Shown here: positions 39,038 through 47,936 of the stretch, piece by piece
Layout of the letters: each line of letters opens with the position of its first letter
Position numbering within the stretch: the stretch's first letter is position 1
Source: Pseudoxanthomonas sp. NC8
GTDB lineage: Bacteria > Pseudomonadota > Gammaproteobacteria > Xanthomonadales > Xanthomonadaceae
Direction: 5' to 3'
Length of the DNA stretch: 64,000 nucleotides
Assembly: GCA_025232375.1 (NCBI GenBank)
Contig: CP060419.1
Span: 1,673,001-1,737,000, forward strand
Translations under genes and position numbers: made by a program
Notes under the pieces: generated by a model
What the model saw: only the letters and a program-made list of their open reading frames with translations
Told to the model about the DNA's origin: nothing
The model's database searches: none

Positions 39038-40003
39038 ATGGCTGGATGGATCGCAGCGGCAATGCTGGCCGCATTGCTGGGGGTGGCCTTTGGATGGTCG
39101 AGGAAGGCGAAGCGGCGGCACGCGGCGGCCGCGCCGGTCGCGTCCGCGGCCGGGCGCCTGGCGATCGCCACGGAGGATGCCGGCGCGGACACCGGATTCG
39201 ACTGGATGCTGGCGCTGGTGGCGGACACGCACGACGGTGCACCGACCGGTAAGGCCGACGACAGCGGCGATGATGCGGCGGTCGTGGTGTCGATCGAACG
39301 GCGCCTCGCGCGGTTCGCGTCGGAACCGCAACAGCTGCCACGACGTCCGCAGCTGCTGCCGCAGCTGCTGGGGACGCTCAAGGACGACGACGCTTCAGCG
39401 CGCGAACTTGCCGGTCTCGTGGCGCGTGACCCGGCCCGGCCGCCGGCCTGCTGCGGCTGGCCAACAGCAGTTTCCACCGCGTCCGTGCCGAGCCGGTCGA
39501 AAGCCTGGAGCGGGCGGTGGCGCTGGTGGGCACCAGTGGCCTGCGGCAGCTGGTCTCGCTGGCGCTGCTGCAACCGGTGATGCAGGCCGAAGGCGGCAGC
39601 CTCGGCGGCCTGCCGGGCCGGATCTGGGAGCACACCCAGCTGGCCGCGGCCATTGCCTCGCGCCTTGCCACGCAGGACGGCGAAGACGGCTTTGCCGCGC
39701 AGCTGCTGGCCCTGCTGCGTGGCCTCAGGATCGATCGTGGTGGTGCAGGCCGTGCTCGACGCCTGTGCCGAAGCCGGGCAGGGCGCGCCTTCGCCGGCGG
39801 TCACCGCCAGCGCGCTCCGGCAGGGCTCGTCGCGCATCGCCGCGACCATCGCCCGGCACTGGGAACTGTCACCGCGGTTATGCGCGGCGCTTGATGCGCA
39901 GCTTTCCGCCGACCCGCACGCGATGGATGCACTGGCGCGGGCACTGGCCCTGTCAGGGCCGGCCGCGGTGACCGGTATGCGCGAAGCCTGCTCGCCGGCG
40001 TAA
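39038..40003 (+). CDS. HDOD-domain protein with N-terminal membrane helix
   Basis: One N-terminal membrane segment (MAGWIAAAMLAALLGVAFGW) is followed by a linker and an HDOD domain at about 95-320: LPQLLGTLKDDDASARELAG, RLANSSFHRVRAEPVESLER, AVALVGTSGLRQLVSLALLQ, GRIWEHTQLAAAIASRLATQ. HDOD proteins are HD-related signalling scaffolds without the catalytic metal ligands, often near c-di-GMP or chemotaxis systems. Breaks at about 39440 and 39723-39729 (CCTGG read as CCTCAGG). Its membrane tether is less usual for the family. Confidence 0.7.
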
Positions 40004-40026
40004 CGCTGACGCCGCGGCGCGTGGCG

Positions 40027-40642
40027 TCAGGCGTCGCCGCGCACCCCAGCGGCGATCTGCATCCCCGGCAGGCGCCAGTCGAAGCCGCGCGCCAGCGCCA
40101 GCACGGCGAAATAGGCCGCGCCGAACGCGGCTACGGCCTGCGGCTGGCGCAGCCACAGGCCGCGTTCGGGGGCAGGCCGGCTGCGGCCGCCCGTGCCGGG
40201 TCCAGGCCCAGCGCCGGCAACGGCACCAGCGTGGTCGCCGCGCCGAGTGCGAGGTAGGCCAGCGAGGCGATGGCCCATTCCGAGCGCAGCGATGCCAGCC
40301 GCTCCGCCGGGGGCAGCGGCCGGAACAGCGCCCACGCCTTCGACAGCAGCAGCCATGCCAGCACCAGCAGCGGTAAGGCGCTGTCGAACTGCCGGGCCAG
40401 GCTGCGACGAACGCGGCATACATCGCGCCCACGCCGAGCATCCGTGGCAGGCGCAGGCCGCGGCGCGTGCCGGGGGCCAGGGCCATGCTGCCGAGCAGTC
40501 CGTTGGCATGGATGGGGCGAATTCCACGACCATCACCAGCACGGCAGTGCGCAGGGCGTCGCCGGGCAGCCATTGCGGGCGGCACCAGAGCAGCAGGAAG
40601 GCCAGCGCGGTCACCGCATCGGGCAGGGCCCCGGCCAGGCAT
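40027..40642 (-). CDS. Multi-pass membrane protein of unknown function
   Basis: In the repaired frame the protein has five or six hydrophobic segments: AVTALAFLLLWCRPQWLPGD, ALRTAVLVMVVEF, MYAAFVAAW, ALPLLVLAWLLLSKAWALFR, WAIASLAYLALGAATTLVPL, FGAAYFAVLALARGFDWRLP. The last segments are followed by a short tail. At least four one-base breaks (about 40625, 40515, 40395 and 40155) interrupt it. I do not recognise a family. It is transcribed divergently from the BlaI operon, with the BlaI operator region between them. Confidence 0.5.
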
Positions 40643-40720
40643 GGTCAAGACGGCTGCGGTGGCGGGCGCGGGGGTGGCATGGCCGCAGCATAAGCCAGCC
40701 GCGGACCCATGACTTTCGAC

Positions 40721-40750
40721 CTAGACAAAATGGTCTAGACAAACTTGTCT
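40721..40750. promoter_or_regulatory. BlaI/MecI-type operator dyads
   Basis: Two adjoining dyads lie in the AT-richest patch of the region: CTAGACAAAATGGTCTAG (40721-40738) and AGACAAACTTGTCT (40737-40750), sharing the half-site GTCTAGAC. They sit 65 bases before the BlaI-like start. BlaI-family repressors bind short dyads of this sort next to their own promoters, so this is probably the autoregulatory site. It may also reach the divergent membrane-protein gene. Confidence 0.7.
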
Positions 40751-40814
40751 GGAAGGCGCAGCATCGCGCCGTGGTCCCCAGCACCTGCACCCGATCGATT
40801 CCCGGAGCCTGCCG

Positions 40815-41240
40815 ATGACACGCCCGACCGCCCGACCGCCCAAGCCCACCGCCGCCGAGCTGGACCTGTTGCGGGTGATCTGGCGGCTGGGACCGTCGAC
40901 CGCGCGCGAGCTGCATAAGGCGGTGCAGGCCGAGCGCCCGGAGGTGCAGCCGGCCACGGTGCTGCGCCTGCTGCAGGTGATGCACGGCAAGGGTCTCGTG
41001 GTGCGCGACGAGAGCCAGCGTTCGCATGTCTACGCCGCCGCGCACGCACGCGACGCGCTGCAGACCAACCTGCTGGACGAGCTGATCCAGAAGGCGTTCG
41101 CCGGCTCGGGCAAGGCGCTGGTGATGGCCGCGCTGGACGGACACGTGAGCGAACGCGAGCGCGACGAGATCCGCCGCCTGCTCGAGGACACCGAAACCCC
41201 GGCCACGGATGCGAGCAGGGGAGGCCGGCGCCATGGATGA
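40815..41240 (+). CDS. BlaI/MecI/CopY-family repressor
   Basis: The 141-residue protein has the family winged helix at about 12-80: KPTAAELDLLRVIWRLGPST, ARELHKAVQAERPEVQPATV, LRLLQVMHGKGLVVRDESQR. A C-terminal dimerisation helix follows (ALQTNLLDELIQKAFAGSGK, HVSERERDEIRRLLEDTE). It should bind the dyads at 40721-40750 and repress its own operon. The partner M56 sensor starts eight bases before its stop (ATG at 41233, stop ending at 41240), the usual BlaI/BlaR1 arrangement. The frame is intact. No beta-lactamase gene is adjacent, so the regulated target is open. Confidence 0.9.
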   Translation: MTRPTARPPKPTAAELDLLRVIWRLGPSTARELHKAVQAERPEVQPATVLRLLQVMHGKGLVVRDESQRSHVYAAAHARDALQTNLLDELIQKAFAGSGKALVMAALDGHVSERERDEIRRLLEDTETPATDASRGGRRHG

Positions 41241-43325
41241 GCGGATCGCCGAAACGATCGCGCTGCTGGTTCCAGTGCTGGGACGGGCGCTGCTGCACTT
41301 CCTCTGGCAGGGCGTGCTGATCGGCCTGCTGGCGGCGCTGGCGCTGCAGCTGCTGCGCAACGCGCGACCGCAGGCGCGCTATGCGGTGGCCTGCCTGGCC
41401 CTGCTGGCCTGCGTGCTGGCGCCGACGGCCTGGGTGGCATGGGAGCTGCTGTCGGCCGGCGCCGGCGATGCGTTCGCCGCGGTGGCGCCGGGTCCTGCGG
41501 GCGTACCGTCGTCGCTGATCCGCGTCATGCCGCTGCCGCCGGCCGCCGGTTTCGCGCCGCGGCTCGATCTTGCGCTGCCATGGATCGTCGCCGCGTGGGC
41601 GGCCGGCGCGTGCACGCTGTCGCTGCGCCTGGCGGCGGGCGTGTGGTGGATCGCACGCCTGCCGGCGGTGCCGCTGCCGCACCTGCAGCGTCGCTGGCAG
41701 CAGCGCCTGGATGCGCTGGCCGCACGCTGTGGCCTGCGCCCCGGCATCGCGCTGCGCCTTGGTCGATGCACTCGACACCCCCGCGGCAGCGGGCTGGTGG
41801 CGCCCGGTCGTGCTGCTGCCGGCCGCGTTGCTGTCGCGGCTTCCGGCCGAATACATCGAGGCGCTGCTGGCCCATGAGCTGGCCCACGTGCGCCGCCACG
41901 ACTACCTTGGTCAACCTGCTGCAGGGCCTGGCCGAAGCATTGCTGTTCTACCACCCGGTGACGTGGTGGCTCTCGCATCGCATCCGCGACGAGCGCGAAC
42001 ACGTGGCCGACCGCGTCGCCGCCGATGCCACCGGCGAACCGCGCCGGCTGGCCCTGGCGCTGGCCGCGCTGGCCGAGGCGCAGGCCGCGCCGCGGCACCT
42101 TCCGCAACCCGCACTGGCCGCACTCGGCGGCCCACGTCCATATGGAGGACAGCTCATGTCGCGCATCGAACACCTCGTCCGACCCGGCCGCGCCCGCAGC
42201 AGCGGCAGGCTGGTCTTCCCGCTGCTCGGCCTGGCCGCGGCCGGCCGGCCTGGCCTTCTATGCGCACGCCCAGCGCGAACCGCAGATCACGGAGACACCC
42301 GCACGTGCCGCGGTCGTTGCCCCGGTTCCGGCGGCCGCTCCCGTGCTCGTTGCGCTGGCGGCACCGGTGGCGGCACCGGTCGCCCGTGCCCCGGCAACGC
42401 CACAGGTGGCACCCGCCGCGCGCGCGTCATCGGATCGGTCGCCGCCGCCGGCACCGCCCGCGCCGCCGGCACCTCCCGCACCTCCCGCACCTCCCGCGCC
42501 GCCGTCGCCTGCCGCACTGGTCGCACCGCCCGCACCGCCGGCGCCGCCCGCGCCCCCGGCCAGGTGGGCGTGCGCCAGCACGGCAGCGGCGGCAGCGAGC
42601 CGTATGCACTGGTACGCAAGGACGACAACGACTACCTGATGTCCGGCTCCAGCGACGACATGCCGCAGGTCGAGGCCGCGCGCCGCGCGCTCGACAGCGA
42701 CTTCCTCTGGTTCCGCCGCAACGGCTAAGGCCTATGTCGTCACCGATCCGGCGACCGTGGCCGGCGTGCGCCGGTCGTGGGCGGAGGCGGACGCGCTCGG
42801 CGAGCGGATGAGCGCGCTCAGCCAGCAGATGGAAGTCCACAGCCGCAAGCTGGAGGCGATCGGGCAGGAGATGGGGCGCGTGTCGGCCGATGCCGCGACG
42901 GCGGGGATCGAAGCCGACTCGCGGCGGATCGAAGCGCTGGCCCGGCAGCAGGGCGAGCTGGGCTCGCGCTAAGGCCAATCTCTCGCTGGAACTGGCGGGC
43001 GCCGACGGCGCGCGCCGGGCCGAACTGGAGCGGCGGATGCAGGCGCTGGATCGGGAGCAGCAGGCGCTGTCGGCGAAGATGGAAGCGCAGTCCAGCCAGC
43101 TGGAGGCCGCAGCCATGCGCCACCAGCAACAGCTGAAGCCGATGGAGGCCCTGTCGCGGCGGATGGAAGAGGCGTCCAGGCCGATGGAGGCGCTGGGCAG
43201 GCAAATGGACGGCCTCGGCCGACAGATGGACCAGGTCAGCCAGCGCGCCGAACGCGATACCCGCAAGGCGATCGCCGATGCGGTGGGCAAGGGCGCGAGC
43301 GAAACCGCTGCCGCAGCGGCAGTAA
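41233..43325 (+). CDS. M56 (BlaR1-like) membrane metalloprotease sensor with coiled-coil tail
   Basis: The N-terminal membrane part has three or four helices (LLHFLWQGVLIGLLAALALQ, AVACLALLACVLAPTAWVAW, WIVAAWAAGACTLSLRLAAG) and the zinc site ALLAHELAHVRRHDYL at about 215 with the later glutamate in EREHVADRVA. After a membrane segment comes a long Pro/Ala stretch (APPAPPAP repeats, about 42440-42560), then a periplasmic region and a predicted coiled coil with repeated M-E-x-L-x-R-Q-M patterns (EALSRRMEEASRPMEALGRQ). Breaks at 41757-41762 and 41905-41910 (CCTGG read as CCTTGG) and at 42725 and 42969 (CCAGG read as CTAAGG) are bridged. The end is uncertain: TAA at 43323-43325 needs one more base shift; otherwise the frame runs to 43444. 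Confidence 0.7.
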
Positions 43326-43333
43326 GTGGACGG

Positions 43334-43360
43334 CGCGGGCGCCCATGGCGGGTGCCCGCG
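43334..43360. terminator. Hairpin between convergent M56 and cheA genes
   Basis: A 10-bp stem (GCGGGCGCCC with GGGTGCCCGC, one G-T pair, loop ATGGC) lies between the convergent M56 and cheA ends. It could stop transcripts from either side. A weak T-rich run (GGTTGTTC) follows on the plus strand only. Confidence 0.55.
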
Positions 43361-43365
43361 GTTGT

Positions 43366-45221
43366 TCAGGCGGATTCGCGCAACCCGTCCACGTCCAGGA
43401 TCAGCGCCAGCCGGCCGTCGCCGATGAGCGTCGCGCCGGCATAGCCCGGCAGGCCACGCAGGGCGCGCGGCAGGGGCTTGATCACCACTTCCTCGCGGCC
43501 CCGGACCTTGGTCGACGATCAGGCCGAAGCGGCTGTCGCCCATCTGCAGCACGACCACGGTCAGCAGCGCCGCTTCGCGGGCCTCGGTGCCCAGCCAGTG
43601 GCGCAGGTCGAGCAGGGGCAGGGTGTGGGTCTGGCGGTGGGACCCGGCGCCCGTCGAACCAGCCCAGCGAATCCGGCGCGGCATGGAGCACTTCCTGCAC
43701 GCGGGCCAACGGCAGCGCGTACACGTCGTCGCCGGCCTGCACCAGCAGGGTCGGCAGGATCGCTGGGTCAGCGGCACCCGGATCAGGAAACGGCTGCCGC
43801 GACCGAGCTCCGACTGGATCTGGATCTGGCCGCCCAGTTCGCGGATGCGCGACTGGACCACGTCCATGCCGACACCGCGGCCGGAGATGTCGGTGACTTC
43901 GGTCTTGGTCGAGAAGCCGGGCAGGAAGATCAGGTTGAGGCATTCCTCCGGACCCAGCCGTGCGGCCGCTTCCGGATCGAGCAGGCCCTTCTCGCGCGCC
44001 TTCGCGCGCAGCCGCTCGGGGTCGATGCCGGCGCCGTCGTCCGGACCTCGATGCCGACGTAGTCGCCTTCCTGCTGCGCCGACAGGCGCAGGCGGCCCAC
44101 GCGCGGCTTGCCCGCGGCCTCGCGCAGGGCCGGCGCTTCGACGCCGTGGTCGATGCCGTTGCGGACCAGGTGCACCAGCGGGTCGGCCAGGGCCTCGACC
44201 AGGTTGCGGTCGAGCTCGGTCTCGGCGCCGACCATCTCCAGTTCCACTTCCTTCTGCAGCGAGCGGGCGACGTCGCGGGCGACCTTGGGGAAGCGCGAGA
44301 ACACCTTGCCCACCGGCTGCATGCGCGTGCGCATCACCGCCGACTGCAGGCGCGCGGTGGCCACGTCGAGGGTGCCGACGGCGCGGTCCAGCTCCTCGTC
44401 CTTCAGCCGCGTGCGCAGGGTCTTGAGCCGGTTGCGTGCCAGCACCAGCTCGCCGATCAGGTTGACGATCGCATCCAGCCGGCGCGTGTCCACGCGCACG
44501 GTCTGTTCGGCTTCGCCGGCGGCCGCCGCACGCGGCGGCGCCGCGGCCGCTTTCGGAGGAGCGGCCGGTGCGCGGGGCGGGCTGGCGGCAGGTGCCGCCA
44601 CCGCAACGGCGCCGGGTGCGGCCGTGCCATGCAACTGGTCGAGCAACGCTTCGAATTCGTCGTCGTCGATCATGTCGGCAACGGCGCGGGCGGCGTTGCC
44701 GGTGGTACGGCAGGTACTGCGCCGGGTGCGGCGGCGCCGTGCAGCTGGTCGAGCAGGGCCTCGAATTCGTCGTCGTCGATCATGTCCGACGACGGCGCGG
44801 CGACGGCTGCCGGCCGGGTCGCCACCGGCGCCGGCGCGACGACCGGGTCAAGGCTGAACTGTGCGATCAGCTCGGCCGGCGCATGCGCCGGCTCGGTGCC
44901 GCCAGCGACCGCGTCGAGCATGGACTGCAGCCAGTCCAGCGAACGCTGCGCGGCGTCGAAGTGCTGGGCCTCGAGCACGGCCTGGCCGGCGCGCACGCTG
45001 CCGAGGGTTTCCTCTGCGGCATGGCACAGCTCGACCATCGGGTGGATGCCGAGGAAGCCGGCGCCGCCCTTGAGGGTGTGGAAGCCGCGGAACACGGCGT
45101 TGAGCTGGTTGCGGTCGTCCGTGGCGTGTTCGAGCGTGACGAGCTGTTCGCCGAGGCGGTCCAGGATTTCTTGGGCCTCGACGATGAAGTCCGCCGCGAT
45201 CTCCGGTGTCACCCCGCTCAT
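43366..45221 (-). CDS. cheA: Chemotaxis histidine kinase CheA
   Basis: The Hpt (P1) domain has the phospho-histidine in [18 protein letters not shown]. An acidic linker holds two copies of a motif reading [16 protein letters not shown]. The dimerisation helices ([40 protein letters not shown]) lead to the kinase domain: [14 protein letters not shown] (N box), [10 protein letters not shown] (G1), [36 protein letters not shown] CheW-like domain ends the protein ([39 protein letters not shown]). CheA phosphorylates CheY. Breaks: about 44690, 44040 (missing G), 43765 (CCTGG read as CCAG), about 43640, and 43506-43511 (CCAGG read as CCAAGG). It is the last gene of the flagellar run; no separate cheW follows in the window. 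Confidence 0.9.
44610..44787 (-). repeat. Duplicated segment in the CheA linker
   Basis: Two near-identical stretches, 44610-44677 and about 44720-44787, encode the same acidic helix [16 protein letters not shown] plus the following Ala/Pro residues. The offset is 110 bases as read; 111 would keep the frame, so one base is missing between them. Similar acidic helices in CheA linkers are candidate CheY-docking (P2-like) sites; here the site is doubled. Confidence 0.7.
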
Positions 45222-45238
45222 GCCACGACTCCCATCGG

Positions 45239-45863
45239 TTACAGGCCCAGGTCGGCCAGCAGCGCGTCGGCGTCGTCCTGCGAGACGGCGTGACGGTCCA
45301 GTCCGCGCACGGCGGGGCCGGCCAGCGCCGGTTCGACGGCTTCGTCGCGCGGCGGCAGGCCGAGCGCGCCGAAGCCCTCGTGCACCTTGCGCACGATGCC
45401 GGCCACGCGGCGGATGATCTGCCCGGTCAGGTCCTGGTAGCTCTGGGTCAGGCCGATCTCGGTGAGGTTGTGGCGGACCTTGTCGAGGACGTCCTCCTGG
45501 CGGGTGGACACGCCCTCGATGCGCACGCCTTCGAGCAGGTCGCGGCACTGGTCGGTAATATCCGGGGTGCGGTGGGTGGCCTGCTCGGTCATCGCCACCA
45601 CGTGGTCCAGGCGCGCGCAGGCATCGTCCAGTTCGGCGGCGTGGCTGTCCTCGCCGGGAACGTGCGGCAGTTCGCCCAGCGCCTTGGCTCAGCTCGCGGG
45701 CCAGCCGGCCCAGGCCCTGCACCAGCGGCCGGGTGCGGGCCGAGGCCAGCGCGTCGATCACCGCGCGCATGGCGCTCTCGTCGCCGCGCTCGAGCGCGTC
45801 GAGGGCCTCGTGCAGGCGCTGGATCAGTGCGGCCCGTTCCGGGCTGACGGCGACCGCGTTCAT
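45239..45863 (-). CDS. cheZ: CheY-P phosphatase CheZ
   Basis: The protein begins [20 protein letters not shown] and is helical throughout. The catalytic helix has [20 protein letters not shown], with the region [20 protein letters not shown] containing the conserved QDLTGQ glutamine, the hallmark of CheZ. The C-terminal CheY-binding peptide is [15 protein letters not shown]. CheZ removes phosphate from CheY-P and so shortens the switching signal. One break at 45682-45687 is CCAGG read as CCAAGG; the repaired frame reads [17 protein letters not shown]. It overlaps cheY by ATGA and ends 17 bases before cheA. Confidence 0.9.
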
Positions 45864-46253
45864 GCGGTGGCCGCCAGGGCGCTCGAAGATCTTGCCGAGC
45901 TTTTCTTCCAGGGTCTGCGCGGTGAACGGCTTGATGATGTAGCCGTTCACGCCGTTCTGCGCGGCCTCGATGATCTGCTCGCGCTTGGCCTCGGCGGTGA
46001 CCATCAGTACCGGCAGGCTCTTGAGCTTTTCGTCGGAGCGGATCGCGCGCAGCAGCTCGATGCCGGTCATGCCCGGCATGTTCCAGTCGGTGACGACGAA
46101 GTCGAACGGGGCCGTGCGCAGCGCCGCCAGCGCGGTGTGGCCGTCGTCGGCCTCGGCGGTGTTGCTGTAGCCCAGATCGTTGAGCAGGTTCTTGACGATG
46201 CGGCGCATCGTCGAGAAGTCGTCCACGATCAGGATGCGCATGTTCTTGTTCAC
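45860..46253 (-). CDS. cheY: Chemotaxis response regulator CheY
   Basis: A GTG start with GGAG 7 bases upstream gives [20 protein letters not shown], the acidic pair, the phospho-acceptor aspartate in [20 protein letters not shown], the threonine in [14 protein letters not shown] and the lysine in [20 protein letters not shown]. This is a classical flagellar CheY, which binds FliM when phosphorylated. As read, the frame runs straight into cheZ. One C too many at 45874-45879 (CCTGG read as CCCTGG on the coding strand) causes this; without it the protein ends GKIFERLAATA with a stop that overlaps the cheZ ATG by ATGA. Confidence 0.9.
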
Positions 46254-46298
46254 TTCGTGCTCCGGTTTCGGTTGGTGCGGCGTGCGTGGTTCGGGGGG

Positions 46299-47046
46299 TC
46301 ATTGGTCTTCGAGCCCGGCGTCGCGCGACTCGTACTGGGACAGGCGGCCGCGCAGGCGCAGCACGGCCTTGGCCATGGATCTGGCACACGCGCGACTCGC
46401 TGACCCCGAGCACGGCGCCGATCTCCTTCAGGTTCAGCTCCTGCTCGTAGTACAGCGACAGGACCAGCTGTTCGCGCTCGGGCAGCAGGCCGATCGCGGC
46501 GGTCAGCTCGCGGCCGAAGTCGCTGCGTTCGAGGTTCTGCTGCGGGCTCAGCCCGCCGCTGTGCACGGTCACCTCGCCGTGGTCCTCCACGTGCGAGTCC
46601 AGGCTCAGCACCTTGGCCGCGCGAGGCGTCCTCGAGCAGGCGCATGTATTCGGGCAGCGGCAGGTCCAGGTGCGCGGCCACTTCCTGCGGGGTGGCGGCG
46701 CGACCGGTGGCCTGCTCGACCTGGCGCGCATCGCCGCGGCGGCGTCGCGGGCACGGCGGTGGACCGAGCGCGGCACCCAGTCGCCGCGGCGGATCTCGTC
46801 GATCATCGAACCGCGGATGCGGATCGAGGCGTAGGTCTCGAACGAGGCGCCCTGGTCGGGGTCGTAGCTGCGCGAGGCCTCGAGCAGGCCGATCATGCCG
46901 GCCTGGATCAGGTCGTCGACCTCGACGCTGGCCGGCAGGCGCGCGGCGAGGTGGTGGGCGATGCGCCGGACCAGGTCGGCGTGGCGGGTGACGGCGTCAT
47001 CGGCGCTGGTGCGCTGGACGGCGCGGTATTCGGCCAAGGCGTTCAT
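46299..47046 (-). CDS. fliA: Flagellar sigma factor FliA (sigma-28)
   Basis: Sigma-70 family regions 2-4 are visible: RHADLVRRIAHHLAARLPAS, VEVDDLIQAGMIGLLEASRS, ASFETYASIRIRGSMIDEIR (region 2), RGDWVPRSVHR (region 3), and LPEREQLVLSLYYEQELNLK, EIGAVLGVSESRVCQIHAKA (region 4). FliA directs transcription of late flagellar and chemotaxis genes. Breaks at about 46720, 46628 (loss of a GC dinucleotide), and 46368 are needed for a continuous protein of about 250 residues. Its ATG overlaps the flhG stop by four bases. Confidence 0.9.
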
Positions 47047-47936
47047 GCGGCCGCCCCTTGCCGGATCCCCTGCGCGATCAGCCGGTCGACGAAGAACTCG
47101 ATGTTGCCGCGCGGCGCCACCGGCGCTTCCCAGCGCGCGGCGCGGCGGGCGATCTCGGCGATGGCGCGGGCCGAGGGGCTGGCCGGGTAGGCCGTGGCGA
47201 CGGCCTGCTGGCGCTGTACCGCCATGCGCAGCCAGTCGCATTGCGGGACCGCGCCGAGGAAGTTGAGCGAGACATCACCGAGGAAGCGCTCGCACACCCG
47301 CGACAGCTTGTCGTACAGGCCGCGGCCCTCGGCCGGGCTGCGCACCATGTTGGCCACCACCTGCACCCGGTCCACGCCGCGCTCGCGCGAGAGCACCTTG
47401 ATCAGGGCGTAGGCGTCGGTGATCGAGGCCGGTTCGTCGCAGACCACCACCACCGCGTCCTGCGCGGCCTTAGAGAAGGTCAGCACGCTGTCGGTGATGC
47501 CGGCGGCGGTGTCGACGATGAGGATGTCCAGGTCGCGCTGCAGGTCGTTGAACACGTTGACCATAAGGCCCACGTGCTGGGCCGGCTGCAGCTCGGCCAT
47601 GTGCCGGCGCCCGGAGGCGGCGGGCACGACCAGCATGCCGTTGGGGCCTTCGAGGATCACCTCGTCCAGCTCGCAGCGGCCGGAGACCAGGTCGGTAAGG
47701 GTGTGCTGCGGGGTCAGTCCCAGCAGCACGTCGACGTTGGCTAAGGCTAGGTCCGCGTCCAGCAGCAGGGTGCGCTTGCCGAGCCCGGCCAGCGAGGCGG
47801 CCAGGTTGACCGACAGGTTGGTCTTGCCCACGCCGCCCTTGCCGCCGGTGACGGCGATGCTGCGGACGGGGGCGCGGCCCGGGTTGGCGGTGGTCAGGCT
47901 GTTGGCAGGATTCAAGGCGTACTCACGCGGCGGCAT
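47043..47936 (-). CDS. flhG: Flagellar number regulator FlhG (FleN), MinD-type ATPase
   Basis: The deviant Walker A motif SIAVTGGKGGVGKTNLSVNL, the Asp of LLLDADLALANVDVLLGL, and DILIVDTAAGITDSVLTFSK identify a MinD/ParA-type ATPase of the FleN/FlhG class. It limits the number of polar flagella, acting with FlhF. The frame is intact, but LALAN is spelled with rare CTA and TTA codons at 47740-47750, a likely miscall of CTGGCCCTGGCC. The start at 47936 lies 14 bases inside the flhF end. Confidence 0.9.
   Translation of the reverse strand: MPPREYALNPANSLTTANPGRAPVRSIAVTGGKGGVGKTNLSVNLAASLAGLGKRTLLLDADLALANVDVLLGLTPQHTLTDLVSGRCELDEVILEGPNGMLVVPAASGRRHMAELQPAQHVGLMVNVFNDLQRDLDILIVDTAAGITDSVLTFSKAAQDAVVVVCDEPASITDAYALIKVLSRERGVDRVQVVANMVRSPAEGRGLYDKLSRVCERFLGDVSLNFLGAVPQCDWLRMAVQRQQAVATAYPASPSARAIAEIARRAARWEAPVAPRGNIEFFVDRLIAQGIRQGAAA

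Noticed and set aside
34034..41240. A beta-lactamase regulated by the BlaI/M56 pair
   Set aside because: The class C-fold gene at 34.0-35.2 kb is 5.6 kb away, reads in the opposite direction, lacks a KTG-type motif and has no BlaI dyad in its upstream region.
43366..43870. A separate cheW gene at the left end of the flagellar cluster
   Set aside because: The sequence is the CheW-like C-terminal domain of CheA, split by three one-base errors; it has no start of its own.
45239..46253. Apparent cheY-cheZ fusion protein
   Set aside because: The open frame exists only because one extra C at 45874-45879 removes the cheY stop. Removing it restores FERLAATA-stop overlapping the cheZ ATG.
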